Shown in pieces: positions 36,353 through 44,643 of a stretch of DNA of 64,000 nucleotides. A program made the translations under genes and the position numbers. Each line of letters starts with the position of its first letter. Within the stretch, counting starts at the first letter, position 1. The notes beneath the pieces are model-generated. The model worked only from the letters and a program-made list of their open reading frames with translations. It had not been told where the DNA came from and made no database searches. The stretch lies in NCBI RefSeq assembly GCF_009729075.1, contig NZ_VTGY01000020.1, positions 124,001 to 188,000 on the forward strand, written 5' to 3'. This DNA is from Mycolicibacterium sp. CBMA 226 (GTDB taxonomy: Bacteria; Actinomycetota; Actinomycetes; Mycobacteriales; Mycobacteriaceae).

Positions 36353-37470
36353 ATGAGAAGAGTATGACCGCGATTCCGGCTTCTCCTCTGCTGGGCGAAC
36401 ACCGTTCCCTGGCAGCCACTTTCACAGATTTCGCCGGGTGGGAGATGCCGCTGAAGTATGGCAGCGAACTCGCCGAGCACCGCGCAGTGCGCGAGGTCGC
36501 CGGCCTGTTCGACTTGTCGCACATGGGTGAGATCGTGGTCACCGGACCGCAGGCTGCCACCGCCCTCGACTACGCGCTGGCCGGTGAGGCCTCCAAGATC
36601 GGGGTCGGGCGGGCCAAGTACTCGCTGATGTGCGACGCCGACGGCGGCGTCATCGACGATCTGGTGGTGTACCGGCTGGGCGACGAACACTTCCTGGTTG
36701 TCGCCAATGCCGCCAATGCACCCATGGTGGCACGCGAACTGCACAGTCGGGCGGCACAATTCGATGCAACTGTGGACGACCAGTCGCTGGCCACGGCGTT
36801 GATCGCGGTGCAGGGACCGGCGTCCGAACCCATCGTGAGCTCGCTGGTACCCGAGGACCAGCGCGCCACCGTCGCGGAGCTCAAGTACTACGCGGTGACT
36901 GCGGCCCAGGTCGGTGGCATCGATGTGCTGTTGGCGCGCACCGGCTACACCGGTGAAGACGGTTTCGAGCTTTACGTACCCAACGCGCAGGCAGTGGCGC
37001 TGTGGCAGACACTGCTGGCCGCCACCACCGAGGCGGGCGGCGTGCCGGCGGGCCTCGCCTGCCGCGACACGCTCCGGCTGGAGGCCGGCATGGCGCTCTA
37101 CGGACACGAGCTCACCGTGGACACCAACCCCTACCAGGCGGGCCTCGGCAAGGTCGTGCGGCTCGGCAAGTCTTTCGTGGGACGCGATGCCCTGCAACAG
37201 CTTTCCGAGCAGCCCGTGCAGCAGATACTCGTTGGCCTCCGGGGCGACACCCGGCGGGCAGCGCGGGCCGGGTACACCGTCCACCATGACGACGAGACCA
37301 TGGTCGGCACCGTGACCTCGGGCACGCTGTCGCCGACCCTGGGATATCCCGTCGCACTGGCCTATCTCGACGCCGCATTGGCGGTGCCGGGCACCAAGGT
37401 GTATGTCGACGTCCGCGGGCGGAAAGAACCGTTCGAAGTCACCCCGGCGCCCTTTTACCGCCGCGCCTGA
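36349..37470 (+). CDS. gcvT: Aminomethyltransferase, glycine cleavage T protein
   Basis: 373 residues. It transfers the methylene group from the aminomethyl-lipoyl H protein to tetrahydrofolate, releasing ammonia. Visible features are FTDFAGWEMPLKYGSELAEH, LFDLSHMGEI, the folate-binding ARTGYTGEDGFELY and AGLACRDTLRLEAGMALYG. The start is the ATG at 36349 with GAGGAG eight bases upstream, overlapping the gcvP stop. The frame is open back to 36100, but that is inside gcvP. It belongs to the glycine operon. Confidence 0.96.
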   Translation: MNEKSMTAIPASPLLGEHRSLAATFTDFAGWEMPLKYGSELAEHRAVREVAGLFDLSHMGEIVVTGPQAATALDYALAGEASKIGVGRAKYSLMCDADGGVIDDLVVYRLGDEHFLVVANAANAPMVARELHSRAAQFDATVDDQSLATALIAVQGPASEPIVSSLVPEDQRATVAELKYYAVTAAQVGGIDVLLARTGYTGEDGFELYVPNAQAVALWQTLLAATTEAGGVPAGLACRDTLRLEAGMALYGHELTVDTNPYQAGLGKVVRLGKSFVGRDALQQLSEQPVQQILVGLRGDTRRAARAGYTVHHDDETMVGTVTSGTLSPTLGYPVALAYLDAALAVPGTKVYVDVRGRKEPFEVTPAPFYRRA

Positions 37471-37501
37471 ATCCAGCCCACCACAGCAGAAAAGGACCAC
37501 C

Positions 37502-37900
37502 ATGGCCACCAATACCATTCCCGACGATCGCAGCTACACCGAGGAACACGAATGGGTGCTCATCGCGCCCGGGGCTGCGCTACCCGATGCGCCGGTGCGC
37601 GTCGGCATCACCTCGGTCGCGGCGGCGGCCCTCGGCGACCTGGTGTATGTCGACCTGCCGGAGGTCGGCTCCGCCATCACCGCTGGCGAGACCTGCGGTG
37701 AGGTGGAATCCACCAAGACGGTGTCCGAGCTGTACCCACCGGTGAGTGGCACCGTCACGGCGGTCAACACCGACGCCGTCGACGACCCCAGCATCATCAC
37801 CGCCGATCCCTACGATGCGGGCTGGCTGTTCGAAGTGCAGCCCACCGCTGCCGGAAACCTGCTGAGCGCGGCCGAATACGCCGCACGGAACGAGGGCTAG
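37502..37900 (+). CDS. gcvH: Glycine cleavage H protein (lipoyl carrier)
   Basis: 132 residues. Lipoyl domain with YTEEHEWV near the N-terminus, GITSVAAAALGDLVYVDLP and the lipoylation motif ESTKTVSELYPP with K72 as the lipoyl lysine. It shuttles the aminomethyl group between P and T and is reoxidised by the L protein. Start ATG 37502, 31 bases after gcvT. The start at 37403 seen in the open frame is inside gcvT and unlikely. The lipoate synthase and lipoamide dehydrogenase it needs are in the same operon. Confidence 0.96.
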   Translation: MATNTIPDDRSYTEEHEWVLIAPGAALPDAPVRVGITSVAAAALGDLVYVDLPEVGSAITAGETCGEVESTKTVSELYPPVSGTVTAVNTDAVDDPSIITADPYDAGWLFEVQPTAAGNLLSAAEYAARNEG

Positions 37901-37901
37901 C

Positions 37902-39170
37902 ATGAGCATCCTGGACGAACGGCTCGCTGATTTCGATCCGGAGATCGCGGCCGCAATCGGCGACGAGCTGCACCGCCAGCGCCTCGGCCTGGAGATGATC
38001 GCTTCGGAAAACCATGCGCCGCTTGCCGTCATGCAGGCACAGGGCTCGGTGCTGACCAACAAATACGCCGAGGGCTACCCGGGCCGCCGGTACTACGGTG
38101 GCTGCGAACACATCGACGTCATCGAACGGCTGGCCCTGGCCCGGGTGAAGGACCTGTTCGGCGCCGAATTCGCCAACGTGCAGCCACATTCCGGCGCACA
38201 GGCCAACGCGGCGGTGATGCACGCGCTGATCAAGCCGGGCGACACCATCCTCGGGTTGTCCCTGGACTGCGGCGGCCACCTCACCCATGGCATGCGGTTG
38301 AATTTCTCCGGCAAGCTCTACAATGTTGCTGCCTATGGGGTGTCAAAAGAGGACTACCTCATCGACATGGATGCGGTCGCCGAAGCGGCGCGGGAACACA
38401 AACCGCAGTTGATCATTGCCGGTTGGTCGGCATACCCGCGCCGGCTGGATGTCGCCAGGTTCCGCGATATCGCCGACGAAGTCGGTGCCTACCTGATGGT
38501 GGACATGGCGCACTTCGCCGGGCTCGTTGCTGCGGGTTTGCATCCGTCGCCGGTGCCGCACGCCCACGTGGTGACCTCGACGACGCATAAGACCCTCGGC
38601 GGACCCCGCGGCGGCGTCATCCTCACCAACGATGCCGACATCGCCAAGAAGATCAATTCCGCGGTGTTCCCCGGCCAGCAGGGCGGGCCGCTCGAGCATG
38701 TGATCGCCGCCAAGGCTGTCGGTTTCAAGATGGCGGCACAGCCGGAATTCGCCGAACGTCAGCAGCGGGTGCTCCGCGGCGCGCAGATTCTGGCCGATCG
38801 GCTGAGCCAAGCCGACGTGAAAGGGGCTGGTATCACCGTCCTCACCGGCGGCACGGACGTGCACCTGGTGTTGGTGGACCTGCGCAACGCCGACATCGAC
38901 GGGCAGCAGGCCGAAGACCGCCTCGATGCCGTCGGTATCACCGTCAACCGCAACGCGGTGCCGTTCGATCCCCGCCCACCCATGGTGACCTCCGGACTTC
39001 GCATCGGCACCCCGGCGCTGGCCGCCCGCGGATTCGGTGATGCGGAATTTGCGCGCGTCGCTGATGTCATCGCGGCCGCACTGATCGCCGACAGCGGGGC
39101 CGATTTCGAACATCTTGCCGCGCAGGTGCGTACGCTGGCCGAACTGTTCCCGCTTTACCCGGAGTTGTAA
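37902..39170 (+). CDS. glyA: Serine hydroxymethyltransferase
   Basis: 422-residue PLP enzyme that interconverts glycine plus methylene-tetrahydrofolate with serine. Family features are LEMIASENHAPLAVMQAQGS, NKYAEGYPGRRYYGGCEHID, and STTHKTLGGPRGG with the PLP lysine K230. It starts one base after gcvH. Using the methylene group made by GcvT, it turns a second glycine into serine, which the next enzyme deaminates. Together this removes two glycines per cycle. A housekeeping glyA is probably elsewhere. Confidence 0.96.
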   Translation: MSILDERLADFDPEIAAAIGDELHRQRLGLEMIASENHAPLAVMQAQGSVLTNKYAEGYPGRRYYGGCEHIDVIERLALARVKDLFGAEFANVQPHSGAQANAAVMHALIKPGDTILGLSLDCGGHLTHGMRLNFSGKLYNVAAYGVSKEDYLIDMDAVAEAAREHKPQLIIAGWSAYPRRLDVARFRDIADEVGAYLMVDMAHFAGLVAAGLHPSPVPHAHVVTSTTHKTLGGPRGGVILTNDADIAKKINSAVFPGQQGGPLEHVIAAKAVGFKMAAQPEFAERQQRVLRGAQILADRLSQADVKGAGITVLTGGTDVHLVLVDLRNADIDGQQAEDRLDAVGITVNRNAVPFDPRPPMVTSGLRIGTPALAARGFGDAEFARVADVIAAALIADSGADFEHLAAQVRTLAELFPLYPEL

Positions 39171-40546
39171 TGGCGATCAGTGTGTTCGACCTGTTTTCCA
39201 TCGGCATTGGGCCGTCGAGTTCGCACACCGTCGGCCCGATGCGGGCGGCCGGCATGTTCGTCGACGAACTCATCGCGCGCAATGTGGTCGACCACGTCGC
39301 CGATGTCCGGGTCGACCTGTACGGGTCGCTGGCCGCCACGGGCGGCGGCCACGGCACCATGCCGGCCATCCTGCTCGGCCTCGAAGGCTACCGGCCCGAG
39401 ACCATCGAGACCGACGAGATGGAACAGCGACTCGCCGTCATCCGGGCCGACGGCAAGATCCGGTTGGGCGGCCGAATCGTACTTGCCCTCAACGAGTCCG
39501 ACATCGCCCTGCACCCGGCGCAGCAACTCGACCGACATCCCAATGCGATGACGGTGACCGCCACCTCGGTGCACGGCGGCGTCCTCTACAGCGAGACATA
39601 CTTCTCAGTCGGCGGCGGCTTCGTGGTTACCGAAGCGGACATGGTGCGGCCGACTGAATGTGCCGGCAGCGTCAACAGTTTCACGTCAGCGGCGGAGCTG
39701 CTGGCCGTCACCGAACGCGATGACTTCTCCATCAGCGAGGCGATGATGCGGCAGGAGACCGCCACTCGCACCGAAGCCGAGGTGCGGGAACGACTGCTGC
39801 ACATCCGGGACGTGATGGTCGCCTGCGCGACCAACGGGATGTCTCGAGACGGCTACCTACCTGGCAACCTGCGGGTCCGCCGCCGGGCCAAGGACTGGTT
39901 TCTGCGGCTCAATGCTGAAGACCCGCAGCGTGATCCGGCCTTCGCGGAGGACTGGGTCAATCTCGTTGCGCTGGCCGTGAACGAGGAGAACGCCTCGGGC
40001 GGACGCATCGTCACAGCACCGACCAACGGTGCCGCCGGCATCATCCCTGCAGTCCTGTACTACGCGCTGCACTACACCGCCGCGGGTAAAGCCGATTCCG
40101 ACGACACCACCATCCGGTTCCTGTTGACCGCCGGCGCCATCGGATCGCTTTACAAGGAACGCGCGTCCATCTCCGGCGCCGAGGTCGGCTGCCAGGGTGA
40201 GGTCGGGTCGGCTGCGTCGATGGCTGCCGGCGGCCTCGCCGAAATCCTCGGTGGAACACCACAACAGGTCGAGAATGCCGCCGAAATCGCGATGGAACAC
40301 AGCCTCGGGCTGACATGCGATCCCATCGGTGGGCTCGTTCAAATCCCGTGCATCGAGCGCAACGCAATCTCGGCGGGCAAGGCCATCAACGCCGCGCGCA
40401 TGGCGCTGCGCGGCGACGGTACCCACCGGGTCAGCCTCGATCAGGTCATCGAGACCATGCGCGCCACCGGCATGGATATGAGCTCCAAGTACAAGGAAAC
40501 CTCGACCGGTGGCCTCGCCGTCACCGTCAACGTCGTCGAATGCTGA
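39170..40546 (+). CDS. sdaA: L-serine ammonia-lyase (iron-sulfur type)
   Basis: 458 residues, single-chain bacterial serine dehydratase that makes pyruvate and ammonia. Visible are SIGIGPSSSHTVGPMRAAG, GATNGAAGI-type glycine-rich signature (PTNGAAGIIPAVLYY), GCQGEVGSAASMAAGG and the cysteine-bearing CDPIGGLVQIPCIERN. The final residue of the protein is a cysteine, as in the iron-sulfur family where the C-terminal cysteine sits in the active site. The ATG overlaps the glyA stop (TAATG). It completes the glycine to serine to pyruvate route. Confidence 0.95.
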   Translation: MAISVFDLFSIGIGPSSSHTVGPMRAAGMFVDELIARNVVDHVADVRVDLYGSLAATGGGHGTMPAILLGLEGYRPETIETDEMEQRLAVIRADGKIRLGGRIVLALNESDIALHPAQQLDRHPNAMTVTATSVHGGVLYSETYFSVGGGFVVTEADMVRPTECAGSVNSFTSAAELLAVTERDDFSISEAMMRQETATRTEAEVRERLLHIRDVMVACATNGMSRDGYLPGNLRVRRRAKDWFLRLNAEDPQRDPAFAEDWVNLVALAVNEENASGGRIVTAPTNGAAGIIPAVLYYALHYTAAGKADSDDTTIRFLLTAGAIGSLYKERASISGAEVGCQGEVGSAASMAAGGLAEILGGTPQQVENAAEIAMEHSLGLTCDPIGGLVQIPCIERNAISAGKAINAARMALRGDGTHRVSLDQVIETMRATGMDMSSKYKETSTGGLAVTVNVVEC

Positions 40547-40552
40547 GTTGAA

Positions 40553-41494
40553 ATGACCATCGCCCCCGAAGGGCGCCGCTTGCTGCGGCTCGAGGTTCGC
40601 AATGCGCAGACCCCGGTGGAACGTAAGCCGCCCTGGATGAAGGCCCGCGTGCGGACCGGACCTGAGTACCGCGAACTGGCTGCGCTGGTGCAGCGCAATG
40701 ACCTCCATACGGTCTGCCAGGAAGCCGGCTGCCCCAACATCTTCGAGTGCTGGGAATCCCGGGAGGCCACATTCCTGATCGGCGGCGACCAGTGCACACG
40801 GCGCTGCGACTTCTGCCAGATCGCGACCGGTCGCCCCGAACCGCTGGACCGCGACGAACCCCGCCGCGTCGCCGAGTCGGTGGCGCAGATGCAGTTGCGC
40901 TACGCCACCGTCACCGGCGTCGCGCGCGACGATCTGCCCGACGGCGGCGCCTGGCTGTACGCCGAGACCGTCCGCCAGATCCACGCGACATGCCCGGGCA
41001 CCGGTGTCGAGCTTCTCATTCCCGACTTCACCGGGACGCCCGGCCAACTCGACGAGGTGTTCGGCACCGCGCCGGAAGTGTTGGCGCACAACCTGGAAAC
41101 CGTGCCGCGGATCTTCCGCCGCGTCCGGCCGGGCTTCGACTACGAGCGCTCGCTCGGAGTGCTGGCCCGGGCCCGGGGCGCAGGCCTGATCTCGAAGTCC
41201 AACCTGATCCTCGGGATGGGGGAGACCACCGAAGAGGCACTGCAGGCGTTGTGGGACCTGCGCGAGGCCGGCTGCGAGTTGGTCACCATCACCCAGTATC
41301 TGCGGCCGTCTCCACGCCACCATCCGGTTGAACGCTGGGTCACCCCAGCCGAATTCGACGACCTCGACACCGCCGCTCGCGAGATCGGGTTTCTCGGTGT
41401 CATGTCCGGACCGCTCGTGCGGTCCTCCTACCGGGCAGGCGCACTCTACGCGGAGGCCCGCGCCGTCATCCAAGAACAAAGGAGCAAGCAGTGA
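40553..41494 (+). CDS. lipA: Lipoyl synthase
   Basis: 313-residue radical SAM enzyme that inserts two sulfurs into octanoyl groups on lipoyl domains. Both iron-sulfur clusters are visible: C55, C60, C66 (auxiliary cluster, C-x4-C-x5-C) and C81, C85, C88 (radical SAM, C-x3-C-x2-C). KPPWMKARV near the N-terminus and YLRPSPRHHPV near the C-terminus are family hallmarks. The operon has no lipB octanoyltransferase or lplA ligase, so the octanoyl group must come from another locus. It is probably a second lipA dedicated to GcvH. The next start overlaps its stop (GTGA). Confidence 0.95.
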   Translation: MTIAPEGRRLLRLEVRNAQTPVERKPPWMKARVRTGPEYRELAALVQRNDLHTVCQEAGCPNIFECWESREATFLIGGDQCTRRCDFCQIATGRPEPLDRDEPRRVAESVAQMQLRYATVTGVARDDLPDGGAWLYAETVRQIHATCPGTGVELLIPDFTGTPGQLDEVFGTAPEVLAHNLETVPRIFRRVRPGFDYERSLGVLARARGAGLISKSNLILGMGETTEEALQALWDLREAGCELVTITQYLRPSPRHHPVERWVTPAEFDDLDTAAREIGFLGVMSGPLVRSSYRAGALYAEARAVIQEQRSKQ

Positions 41495-42858
41495 CCGGAG
41501 CAGACGTCGTCATCCTGGGCGGTGGGCCGGGTGGCTACGCCGCCGCGATCCGCTCCGCTCAGCTCGGTCGCTCCGTCATCCTGATCGACGAGGCGGGTGT
41601 CGGCGGCACCTGCCTGCATCGCGGCTGCATCCCGACCAAGGCACTGCTGCACGCTGCAGAAGTGGCCGACTCGGCCCGCACCGCAGCACAATTCGGCATC
41701 ACCGCATCGTTCGACGGCGTCGATGTCACGAAGCTGCACGGCTTCAAGAACAACGTGGTGTCGCGCCTGCACAAAGGCTTGACGGGTTTGATTGCGGCCC
41801 TTGGCATCACCGTCATCAACGGGCGTGGCCGGCTCACCGGGCCGACGACCGTCGAGGTCGACGGCACTACCGTCAGCGGTGGGGCCGTCGTGCTCGCCAC
41901 TGGCTCGGCGCCCAAGGTGCCCGGAATCATCCAGTCCTCGGAGCGGGTGCTCACCAGCGATCAGGCACTCGAACTCGACCGCATTCCGACGTCGGCCATC
42001 ATCCTCGGCGGCGGCGTGATCGGCGTCGAATTCGCCAGCCTGTGGACCTCATTGGGCGTCAAGGTGACGATCGTCGAAGCCCTGCCACGGCTGGTGCCGA
42101 ACGAGGATGTCGCGATCTCGGCGCACCTGGAGCGGTTGTTCCGCCGCCGCAAGATCACTGCCAAGACCGGGGCGCTGGTCACGAACGTCACCTCCGCTGA
42201 CGATGCCGTGCAGGTGACCCTGGAGTCCGGCGACGTGCTCTCGGCTGACGTGCTGTTGGTCGCGGTCGGTCGTGGCCCGCGCACCGAGAGCCTCGGCCTC
42301 ATCGAAGCAGGCGTCGAGCTCGACCGCGGCTTCGTGGTGACCGACGACAAGCTGCGGACCAGTGTGCCGACCATCTACGCGATCGGTGACATCGTTGCCG
42401 GCCTTCAATTGGCGCACCGCGCATTTCAGCAGGGCCTCTTCGTAGCCGAGCAGATCGCCGGACGGAACCCGGAGGCGGTGCCGGAGCTCGGCATCCCGCG
42501 TGTGACCTACTGCGATCCCGAGATCGCGTCAGTCGGCCTGACTGAAGATGCCGCACGTGAGCAGTACGGCGAGGGCGTCGAAACCGTCACCTACGACCTG
42601 GCCGGTAACGGCCGCAGCCAGATCCTCAAGGCATCCGGTGCGGTCAAGCTCGTCGTCGACCCGGCCGGCACCGTGGTGGGTGTGCACATGATCGGTGCCG
42701 GGGTCTCGGAGCTGATCGGTGAAGCGCAGCTGCTCTACAACCTGGGCGTCAAGGCTGCCGAGGCCGCCCGCTTCGTCCATGCCCATCCGACGCAGAACGA
42801 GGCGCTGGGCGAGGCCCTGATGGCGGTGTCCGGCGCGCCGCTCCACCTGCACGGGTGA
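41491..42858 (+). CDS. lpdA: Dihydrolipoyl dehydrogenase (L protein)
   Basis: 455-residue FAD disulfide reductase that reoxidises dihydrolipoyl GcvH with NAD+. Features are the FAD motif ILGGGPGGYAAAI (8-20), the redox cysteines C41 and C46 in GGTCLHRGCIPTKALLH, the NAD-binding ILGGGVIGVEFASLW and the catalytic HAHPTQNEALGEAL near the C-terminus. GTG start at 41491 with AAGGAGCAA upstream. It is the last gene of the operon. As the class L protein is also part of pyruvate and oxoglutarate dehydrogenases, a separate housekeeping copy is likely. Confidence 0.95.
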   Translation: MTGADVVILGGGPGGYAAAIRSAQLGRSVILIDEAGVGGTCLHRGCIPTKALLHAAEVADSARTAAQFGITASFDGVDVTKLHGFKNNVVSRLHKGLTGLIAALGITVINGRGRLTGPTTVEVDGTTVSGGAVVLATGSAPKVPGIIQSSERVLTSDQALELDRIPTSAIILGGGVIGVEFASLWTSLGVKVTIVEALPRLVPNEDVAISAHLERLFRRRKITAKTGALVTNVTSADDAVQVTLESGDVLSADVLLVAVGRGPRTESLGLIEAGVELDRGFVVTDDKLRTSVPTIYAIGDIVAGLQLAHRAFQQGLFVAEQIAGRNPEAVPELGIPRVTYCDPEIASVGLTEDAAREQYGEGVETVTYDLAGNGRSQILKASGAVKLVVDPAGTVVGVHMIGAGVSELIGEAQLLYNLGVKAAEAARFVHAHPTQNEALGEALMAVSGAPLHLHG

Positions 42859-42905
42859 GGTGGCGCTTCCACGACCTCTCTCATGCCTGGTTCACGCCGG
42901 GAGTC

Positions 42906-42959
42906 GTCAGCCATGGCTGACACTGTCACCACATGCTGACAGTGTCAGCCAAGGCTGAC
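42906..42959. repeat. Compound palindrome between convergent operons
   Basis: Two 16-base palindromes, GTCAGCCATGGCTGAC (42906-42921) and GTCAGCCAAGGCTGAC (42944-42959), frame a core. Arms 42906-42927 and 42938-42959 are themselves inverted repeats, 21 of 22 bases matching, around a 10-base loop. The whole can form one long hairpin or two smaller ones. Placed between the 3' ends of lpdA and the creatininase gene, it is most simply a two-way terminator. A protein-binding element or small interspersed repeat are alternatives. Confidence 0.75.
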
Positions 42960-43023
42960 AGGTCCTGGCCCGACATGTCCCAGAGGGAGCCGACACGCCC
43001 GGGCTCGCCCGGCCGACGTCCGC

Positions 43024-43803
43024 TCAGCCGCGGCGGTCCCCGAACTCTTCATCGAGGATCGCGACCAGCCGGTCGACCATCCACTCGGTGAGCAGCTTGC
43101 CCTTCTCGGCGCTGGCGGCTTCGGGGGAGGACAGCGTGCCACTGGCCGTCGACATCCGGGTATCGATGGGCAGGACGTCGTAGTTCACGACGCGCTCGGG
43201 GGAGTCGGCCTTGATGTGCGCGGGTCGCACCAGGTGCGGCGCGTGGTGCAGCAGCAACGAAGTCTCGATGACGGCAGCATGTTCGAGCGCCAGGCCCGGG
43301 AAGCCGTCGGGCCAGATGGCGTGCTGGCGATCCGCGGTGAAGTCGGGGTTGGCGTCCTCCATCACCAGGATCTTCAGCTCCGGGTGCCGCTCGGAGATCA
43401 GGAACGCCGGTTCGTAGATGAAACCGCTGTTCTCGTAGTGCCAGTTGTACAGCACGATATTGCGGAAGCCCGCCCGCTTCAGCTCGCTGAGGATGTCCTC
43501 GAGGAGCGCGATGTACGTGGTGGCCCGCAGCGACAGGGTGCCCGGAATATGCTGTCCGCCACCGCTTCCCGGCCGGCTCCGATAGCCGAAGGGGACGAAC
43601 TGGCCGACGATGAGATCGGTCCGCTCGCTGGCGGCTTCCAGCAGCTTCTCGGGGATCAGCCAGTCGGTGCAGACGGGTAGATGGTGGCCGTGCTGCTCGG
43701 TGGAGCCGATCGGAATGGCCACCGGGATATCGGCCCGGGCGGCCTCGGCGATCTCCGGCCAGGTCATCTCGCGGTACAGCCGCGACGGCCTCTGCTCTGT
43801 CAT
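43024..43803 (-). CDS. Creatininase-family amidohydrolase
   Basis: 259 residues. The family metal site is clear: IPIGSTEQHGHHLPVCTD gives E36, H38 and D47; NWHYEN and a later LALEHAAVIETSLLL supply the remaining ligands and the catalytic region. The family includes creatininase, MftE, dehydro-inosose hydrolase (IolN) and FAPy deformylase, so the substrate cannot be set. It is the last gene of the leftward operon with an SDR and an epimerase. There is no mycofactocin biosynthesis gene nearby, which argues against MftE. Confidence 0.88.
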   Translation of the reverse strand: MTEQRPSRLYREMTWPEIAEAARADIPVAIPIGSTEQHGHHLPVCTDWLIPEKLLEAASERTDLIVGQFVPFGYRSRPGSGGGQHIPGTLSLRATTYIALLEDILSELKRAGFRNIVLYNWHYENSGFIYEPAFLISERHPELKILVMEDANPDFTADRQHAIWPDGFPGLALEHAAVIETSLLLHHAPHLVRPAHIKADSPERVVNYDVLPIDTRMSTASGTLSSPEAASAEKGKLLTEWMVDRLVAILDEEFGDRRG

Positions 43804-43820
43804 GTCAAACTCCTTGTGGT

Positions 43821-44621
43821 TCAGGTGTTCTGAGAGACGCCGATGTTCCCGGCGGGGATGCAGGTGGATCGTCCGCCGTCGACGACGAGATGTGTGCCGA
43901 CGGCGTAGCTGGCCCGGTCGGACAGGAGGAACACCACGGCTTCGGCGATCTCCTGGGGCTCACCGAAACGCCCGATGGCCACGCTGGACGCGATCTCCGC
44001 GATCTCGGCCTCGGGGTCCGCGCTGTCCTCGAATTCGACCATGAGCAACGGCGTCCGCGTGGTGCCGGGGCAGACCGAGTTGACGCGGATTCCCCAGGAC
44101 ACCAATTCCGCTGCGGCACTGCGGGTCATCGCGACGATGGCGCCCTTGGTGGCGGTATAGGCGACGTAGCCGGGCTGACCCATGAGAGCGAGTTCGGAGC
44201 CGGTGTTGACGATCGCACCCGCGCCGCGCGGCTGCATGACACGAGCCGACTCGCGCAGCACATAGAACGATCCGGCGACGTTGATTGTCATGAGGTCGTC
44301 GAAGTCCTGGTCGCTGGTATCCACAAGCGGTGCCACGCGCGAGATTCCGGCATTGTTGAGCACCGCATCGATCGGACCCAGCTCGGCCTCGACCCGGTCG
44401 AAGGCGGCCCGGACCGCGCCCGGGTCGCGCACGTCGACGCTGACCGCAAGTGCGCGTCGGCCGTACCCGCTCACCTGCCGCACGGCCTCGGACAGATCGT
44501 CTTCCGGCCGGGCCAGCACGGCCACGTCGGCGCCCTCACGGGCCAGGGTCGCCGCGGTGGCCAGTCCGATTCCGGATGAGGCGCCGGTCACCAGTGCGAT
44601 GCGGTTCGTCATCTCTCCCAT
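43821..44621 (-). CDS. SDR-family oxidoreductase
   Basis: 266 residues. Classical SDR: TGASSGIG (about 13-20), NNAGIS (about 89-94), NTGSELALMGQPGY with catalytic serine and the YTATKG active site. The C-terminal GTHLVVDGGRST is typical. It lies 17 bases before the creatininase gene and 22 bases after the epimerase gene, so it is in the middle of the operon. An alternative ATG nine bases downstream is possible. It likely oxidises or reduces a sugar- or polyol-like intermediate. Confidence 0.88.
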   Translation of the reverse strand: MGEMTNRIALVTGASSGIGLATAATLAREGADVAVLARPEDDLSEAVRQVSGYGRRALAVSVDVRDPGAVRAAFDRVEAELGPIDAVLNNAGISRVAPLVDTSDQDFDDLMTINVAGSFYVLRESARVMQPRGAGAIVNTGSELALMGQPGYVAYTATKGAIVAMTRSAAAELVSWGIRVNSVCPGTTRTPLLMVEFEDSADPEAEIAEIASSVAIGRFGEPQEIAEAVVFLLSDRASYAVGTHLVVDGGRSTCIPAGNIGVSQNT

Positions 44622-44643
44622 GACGTGTAGTCCCTTCCTCTCG

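Noticed and set aside
43024..43803. MftE of a mycofactocin cluster
   Set aside because: It is a creatininase-family protein, but no mftA, mftB, mftC or mftF gene is nearby.
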